From the NCBI GenBank assembly GCA_947495035.1, contig CANLXI010000009.1, positions 124,001 through 188,000 on the forward strand: a stretch of 64,000 bases of DNA, written 5' to 3'. A program made the translations under genes and the position numbers. This document shows, piece after piece, positions 60,742-64,000 of the stretch (position 1 is its first letter; each line of letters starts with the position of its first letter). The DNA comes from an uncultured Granulosicoccus sp. (GTDB lineage Bacteria > Pseudomonadota > Gammaproteobacteria > Granulosicoccales > Granulosicoccaceae). The notes below the pieces were generated by a model, which worked only from the letters and a program-made list of their open reading frames with translations, did no database searches and was not told where the DNA came from.

Positions 60742-61610
60742 CGAACCCGGCAAACGGCGCATCGACCGCCAGTCACTACATCACCACCGATGATCTGCAA
60801 CAGGCCGTCGATGCCGCGCTGACACTGCAGCGCCCTCTGCTGATCAAGGGCGAGCCCGGAACCGGCAAGACCGAACTGGCCATCGAGGTGGCTCGCCGCC
60901 TGAATGCACCATTGCATTCCTGGCACGTCAAGTCCACCACCCGCGCCCAACAGGGCCTGTACGAGTACGACGCCGTGTCCCGACTGCGCGACTCACAGCT
61001 GGGTGACGAACGCGTGGCGGACATCAACAATTACATCGTTCGCGGTGTGTTGTGGGACGCCTTCGTCAGCGACGAACGTGCAGTCGTACTGATTGATGAA
61101 ATCGACAAGGCCGACATCGAGTTCCCCAACGATCTGCTGCAGGAACTCGATCAGATGTCATTCGAGGTGTATGAAACCCGCCAGACCATCACGGCGCGGC
61201 AACGCCCTCTCGTGATCATCACCAGCAACAATGAAAAGGAATTGCCCGACGCCTTTCTGCGACGCTGTTTCTTTCACTACATCAGCTTTCCCGACCGCAG
61301 CACCATGCAACGCATCGTCGATGCACATTATCCGGACATCAAGCAGGACTTGCTCGGTGCGGCACTGGAAGTGTTCTTCGATCTGCGGGAAGTGCCGGGC
61401 TTGAAGAAAAAGCCGTCAACATCCGAACTGCTGGACTGGCTGAAGCTGCTGATAGCCGACGATCTGCCGGCCGAGGCACTCAAGGCGGACGACATGCGTA
61501 CCGTACTGCCCATGATGCACGGAGCCCTGCTGAAGAACGAACAGGACGTGCATCTGTTCGAGCGGCTGATCTTTCTCAACCGGCAGCAACAGAACAGGCA
61601 TCGATCATGA
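60738..61610 (+). CDS. MoxR-type AAA+ ATPase
   Basis: A 290-residue AAA+ protein. Walker A is [12 protein letters not shown] (37-48), Walker B is [19 protein letters not shown] with the MoxR insertion, sensor 1 is [20 protein letters not shown]. Such ATPases remodel partner complexes with von Willebrand A proteins; a VWA gene follows here. The start is GTG and overlaps the HIT gene. The target complex is not visible in the window. Confidence 0.93.
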   Translation: MTNPANGASTASHYITTDDLQQAVDAALTLQRPLLIKGEPGTGKTELAIEVARRLNAPLHSWHVKSTTRAQQGLYEYDAVSRLRDSQLGDERVADINNYIVRGVLWDAFVSDERAVVLIDEIDKADIEFPNDLLQELDQMSFEVYETRQTITARQRPLVIITSNNEKELPDAFLRRCFFHYISFPDRSTMQRIVDAHYPDIKQDLLGAALEVFFDLREVPGLKKKPSTSELLDWLKLLIADDLPAEALKADDMRTVLPMMHGALLKNEQDVHLFERLIFLNRQQQNRHRS

Positions 61611-61640
61611 ACCAGACCTTCCGCGTCAGGACGATCCGAG

Positions 61641-62864
61641 ATGCTGCTCGATTTTCATGACCGCCTGCGTCAGGCCGGCCTGCCGATCTCGCTGAGCGAA
61701 TGGCTGACATTGATGCAGGGTCTGCAAGCCGGCCTGGGCACGCTGGATCTGGAGAACTTCCACAGCTTTGCCCGCTTGTGCCTGGTCAAGAACGAGGCGT
61801 TCCACGATCGCTTCGATCAGGTATTCAGCGACTACTGGACAGGTCGGTCCCTGCAGTTCGATTCGCTGCTGGAATCACTGGAAACAGGCATTCCGCAAGA
61901 ATGGCTGAGTTCAGCCGGACTTGAAGGTCTGAGCGAAGAGCAACGGGCCCAGGTGGAAGCCCTGGGCGGCTGGGATGCCCTGATGGAGACGCTGGCCAGA
62001 CGACTCGAGGAGCAACAGGAAGAGCACCACGGCGGCAATCGCTGGATCGGCACGGGCGGCACCTCGCCATTCGGTCACAGTGGTTTCAACCCCGAAGGCA
62101 TTCGCATCGGGCAGAGCGCCAATCGCCAGGGGCGCGCCGTCAAGGTCTGGGAGCAGCGACGATTCAAGGATCTGGATGGCTCGCGCGAGATCGGCACCCG
62201 GAATTTCAAGATGGCCCTGCGCAAGCTCCGGCGGCTGGCGCGTGAGGGACGCCCGGACAAGCTGGACCTGAAAGAAACCGTGCGGGCTACTGCCAGCAAT
62301 GGTGGACTACTGGATATTCATCTGCGAGCAGAGCGTCGCAATGCCATCAAGGTGCTGCTGTTGATCGATATCGGCGGCTCCATGGATTATCACGCGCAAC
62401 TCAGTGAAACCCTGTTTTCTGCCGCACGCTCGGAATTCAAACGACTCGACACTTATTGGTTTCACAATTTCATCTACGAAAAGGTATGGCAAGATAATGC
62501 CAGGCGTCATACACAGTTCATCGCAACGGACGAATTGATACGCACCTATGGCAAGGATCACCGTCTGATCATCGTGGGCGATGCCACCATGAGCCCATAC
62601 GAAATCATGGTACCGGGTGGCAGCGTGGAACACTGGAACGAAGAACCGGGAGCCGTATGGCTCAAACGCCTGCAACAGGCCTTCCCGCATTGCGCCTGGC
62701 TGAACCCCGAGTCATCGCAGTGGTGGGACACCACACCATCGGTCAGAATGACCCGCGAACTGATGTCGGATCGCATGTATCCGATGACGGTTGACGGTCT
62801 GCAACAGGCCATCGACGCCCTCAAGACCCCGATCACGATCGCCTCGACGCACGAACCGGGGTGA
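61641..62864 (+). CDS. von Willebrand factor A (CoxE-like) protein
   Basis: A 407-residue cytoplasmic protein that should work with the MoxR ATPase. The N-terminal 200 residues are charged and helical; the C-terminal VWA domain begins near 235 with the MIDAS motif DIGGSM (243-248), a Gly variant of the usual D-x-S-x-S, and ends with LIIVGDATMSPYE. The motif lacks the first Ser, as in related CoxE-type proteins. Short AGGACG ribosome site before the ATG at 61641. 31 bp after the MoxR stop. Confidence 0.88.
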   Translation: MLLDFHDRLRQAGLPISLSEWLTLMQGLQAGLGTLDLENFHSFARLCLVKNEAFHDRFDQVFSDYWTGRSLQFDSLLESLETGIPQEWLSSAGLEGLSEEQRAQVEALGGWDALMETLARRLEEQQEEHHGGNRWIGTGGTSPFGHSGFNPEGIRIGQSANRQGRAVKVWEQRRFKDLDGSREIGTRNFKMALRKLRRLAREGRPDKLDLKETVRATASNGGLLDIHLRAERRNAIKVLLLIDIGGSMDYHAQLSETLFSAARSEFKRLDTYWFHNFIYEKVWQDNARRHTQFIATDELIRTYGKDHRLIIVGDATMSPYEIMVPGGSVEHWNEEPGAVWLKRLQQAFPHCAWLNPESSQWWDTTPSVRMTRELMSDRMYPMTVDGLQQAIDALKTPITIASTHEPG

Positions 62865-63033
62865 TTCACCGTTCATCGACGGCATGATTCTTGCGAAATG
62901 ATCGTCGGGCGGGACTGACAAACCTTCGGACAACTCCTACAGACGGCTCAAACCGAATACTTGTTTCAGCCGAAGTTCAATCAGTCTCGCCCACGCCCAT
63001 TTGGATCCCGGCTACGTGGACGGCAGACTGGCA

Positions 63034-64000
63034 ATGTGCAAGACCCGATTTCCCCCTGCATGGCCATTGCGGCAGGCAGTGCTCTTGCTGTCCTGCGCCC
63101 TGTTGGCGAGCGCCTGCCAGCATGAATCATCCAGCCTGCCGGATCTGCCTGCCAGCGAGCCAATCGCCAGCTCTGCCAGCCTGGCCATCGATGACGGCCC
63201 GCAAACCGTCAGCCTGTCTGCTGATGCGCTGACACCTCCCGAGCAGCCTCGACTGCAGATCCGTGCGGCACCGACCACTCTGATACTGGAGTGGACCCCC
63301 ATCGCCGGGCAAACGCGGGCCCGCCTCTATCATCATGATACGGCGCTGCCGGGTGAGACCCTGGTCCATGAAACGGACGATGCCCGACAGACCTTGCTGC
63401 AGTTGCCAAGCGCAACACCACGGACGGCCTGGCACCGTGAACAGTATCGACTGGAGCTGTGCACGTCCGACAACTGCGTCAGTTCGGAACGCATGACACT
63501 GTCCGGTCTGGCACCGGCAACCGCCCACTATCTGGCACCCGCGGTATTTCTGCGAGGAGAACGATATGCCGAACATCTGACGCTGAATCGCGATGCTTCT
63601 CTGGCCGTTATCGGCATGCCGCTGGAAGGCGCCCTGGAATTTCATGTCCGCAGCGATTCCCGCTGGTCCCTGACACAGAGACTGCGCCTGGCAGAGCTGC
63701 CAGTGTCTGCAACTCGCCAGCTGCTTCTGTCCGCCTCCGACTCAGGCGACACCATTGCAGTATTCATTCACGACAGAAACAGCACGGACCCTGGTGAAAT
63801 CAGGATTCTGGAGCGCTTGGGAGAAAGCTGGATTCAGACCAGCAAGCTGCCGCTGATGGCAGAACCAGCTGCGACATCAGTGAACGCCAGCCTGGCAGAT
63901 CAGCCTGCCAACGGACTTGAAGAACACCGACAGTCAATACAGCTTGCAGCCGATGGCAGTGGCTTGCTGCTGCAAAGCGACAACAGCCTGTTCATCAGTC
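63034..64000 (+). CDS. large lipoprotein with FN3-like and propeller-like parts (3' end outside window)
   Basis: The first 322 codons of a gene cut by the right edge. The signal (AVLLLSCALLASAC) ends in an ASAC lipobox, so the protein is probably a lipoprotein. Residues about 70-155 look like a fibronectin-type-III strand set (TLILEWTPIAGQTRARLY, YRLELCTSDNC). After about 200 there are segments such as LLLSASDSGDTIAVFIHD and SWIQTSKLPL that recall FG-GAP/beta-propeller repeats. I do not recognise the family with certainty. An in-frame GTG at 63016 is an alternative start. Domain reading is inference. Confidence 0.6.
   Translation, partial: MCKTRFPPAWPLRQAVLLLSCALLASACQHESSSLPDLPASEPIASSASLAIDDGPQTVSLSADALTPPEQPRLQIRAAPTTLILEWTPIAGQTRARLYHHDTALPGETLVHETDDARQTLLQLPSATPRTAWHREQYRLELCTSDNCVSSERMTLSGLAPATAHYLAPAVFLRGERYAEHLTLNRDASLAVIGMPLEGALEFHVRSDSRWSLTQRLRLAELPVSATRQLLLSASDSGDTIAVFIHDRNSTDPGEIRILERLGESWIQTSKLPLMAEPAATSVNASLADQPANGLEEHRQSIQLAADGSGLLLQSDNSLFIS

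Overview
This 64 kb window looks like chromosomal DNA of a free-living gammaproteobacterium with a GC-rich genome. The evidence is a set of lineage-typical genes and gene orders: mnmA-hflD, thrS-infC-rpmI-rplT-pheS-pheT-ihfA-merR, comEC-exbB-exbD-msbA-lpxK-kdsB, mfd-csiV, purB-roxA, acnB and uvrB. I cannot name the genus from sequence alone. The exopolysaccharide genes resemble exosortase A (XrtA)-associated loci of marine and soil gammaproteobacteria, but no exosortase and no PEP-CTERM substrate is inside the window. I see no insertion sequence, prophage, CRISPR array or rRNA operon.

Region 1 (1-15.7 kb) is an exopolysaccharide locus. A leftward operon (9767 to 1) reads in order: export lipoprotein, chain-length determinant, degenerate CpsD/BY-kinase, outer-membrane barrel, GT4 glycosyltransferase, divergent polysaccharide deacetylase, Wzx-like flippase, GT2 glycosyltransferase and a second deacetylase cut by the window edge. 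Four of the junctions are ATGA overlaps, so the genes are translationally coupled. Across a 296 bp divergent region stands a membrane-anchored J-domain protein. Next come an EpsB/WcaJ-type initiating sugar transferase (leftward), then a TviB-like UDP-sugar dehydrogenase and a uronate epimerase (rightward), which implies a uronic-acid sugar. A DUF218 (ElyC/SanA/YdcF) membrane protein closes the block.

Region 2 (15.8-26.4 kb) holds housekeeping genes: a LysR regulator with a palindromic operator, mnmA, hflD, acnB, uvrB, two tandem tRNA-Asn genes, a long unrecognised protein behind tRNA-Pro, and the MerR-ihfA pair. Region 3 (26.4-33.6 kb) is the translation cluster. It carries two clear regulatory features: infC starts at ATT, and the thrS leader contains a hairpin whose seven-base loop copies a tRNA-Thr anticodon loop. 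tRNA-Val follows with a good promoter.

Region 4 (33.6-48 kb) has purB, the RoxA-type ribosomal oxygenase with an in-frame (EQD)n repeat, and a compact set of two stand-alone receivers flanking an orphan DHp-like protein. A 7-bp minisatellite comes next, then the LPS/envelope genes (kdsB, lpxK, msbA, exbD, exbB, comEC), a DUF2062 protein and the LolD/LolC lipoprotein transporter. Region 5 (48-64 kb) has mfd-csiV, a glycine-zipper protein, a PepSY protein with an OmpR/PhoQ-like two-component pair, a methyltransferase, an ABC-2 transporter, a lytic transglycosylase, a PduO cobalamin adenosyltransferase, HIT-MoxR-VWA genes and a partial lipoprotein at the right edge.

The most interesting items are the tRNA-mimic thrS operator, the orphan DHp/twin receiver set, the pseudo-kinase in the polysaccharide operon and the two tandem repeats with variable-length potential.
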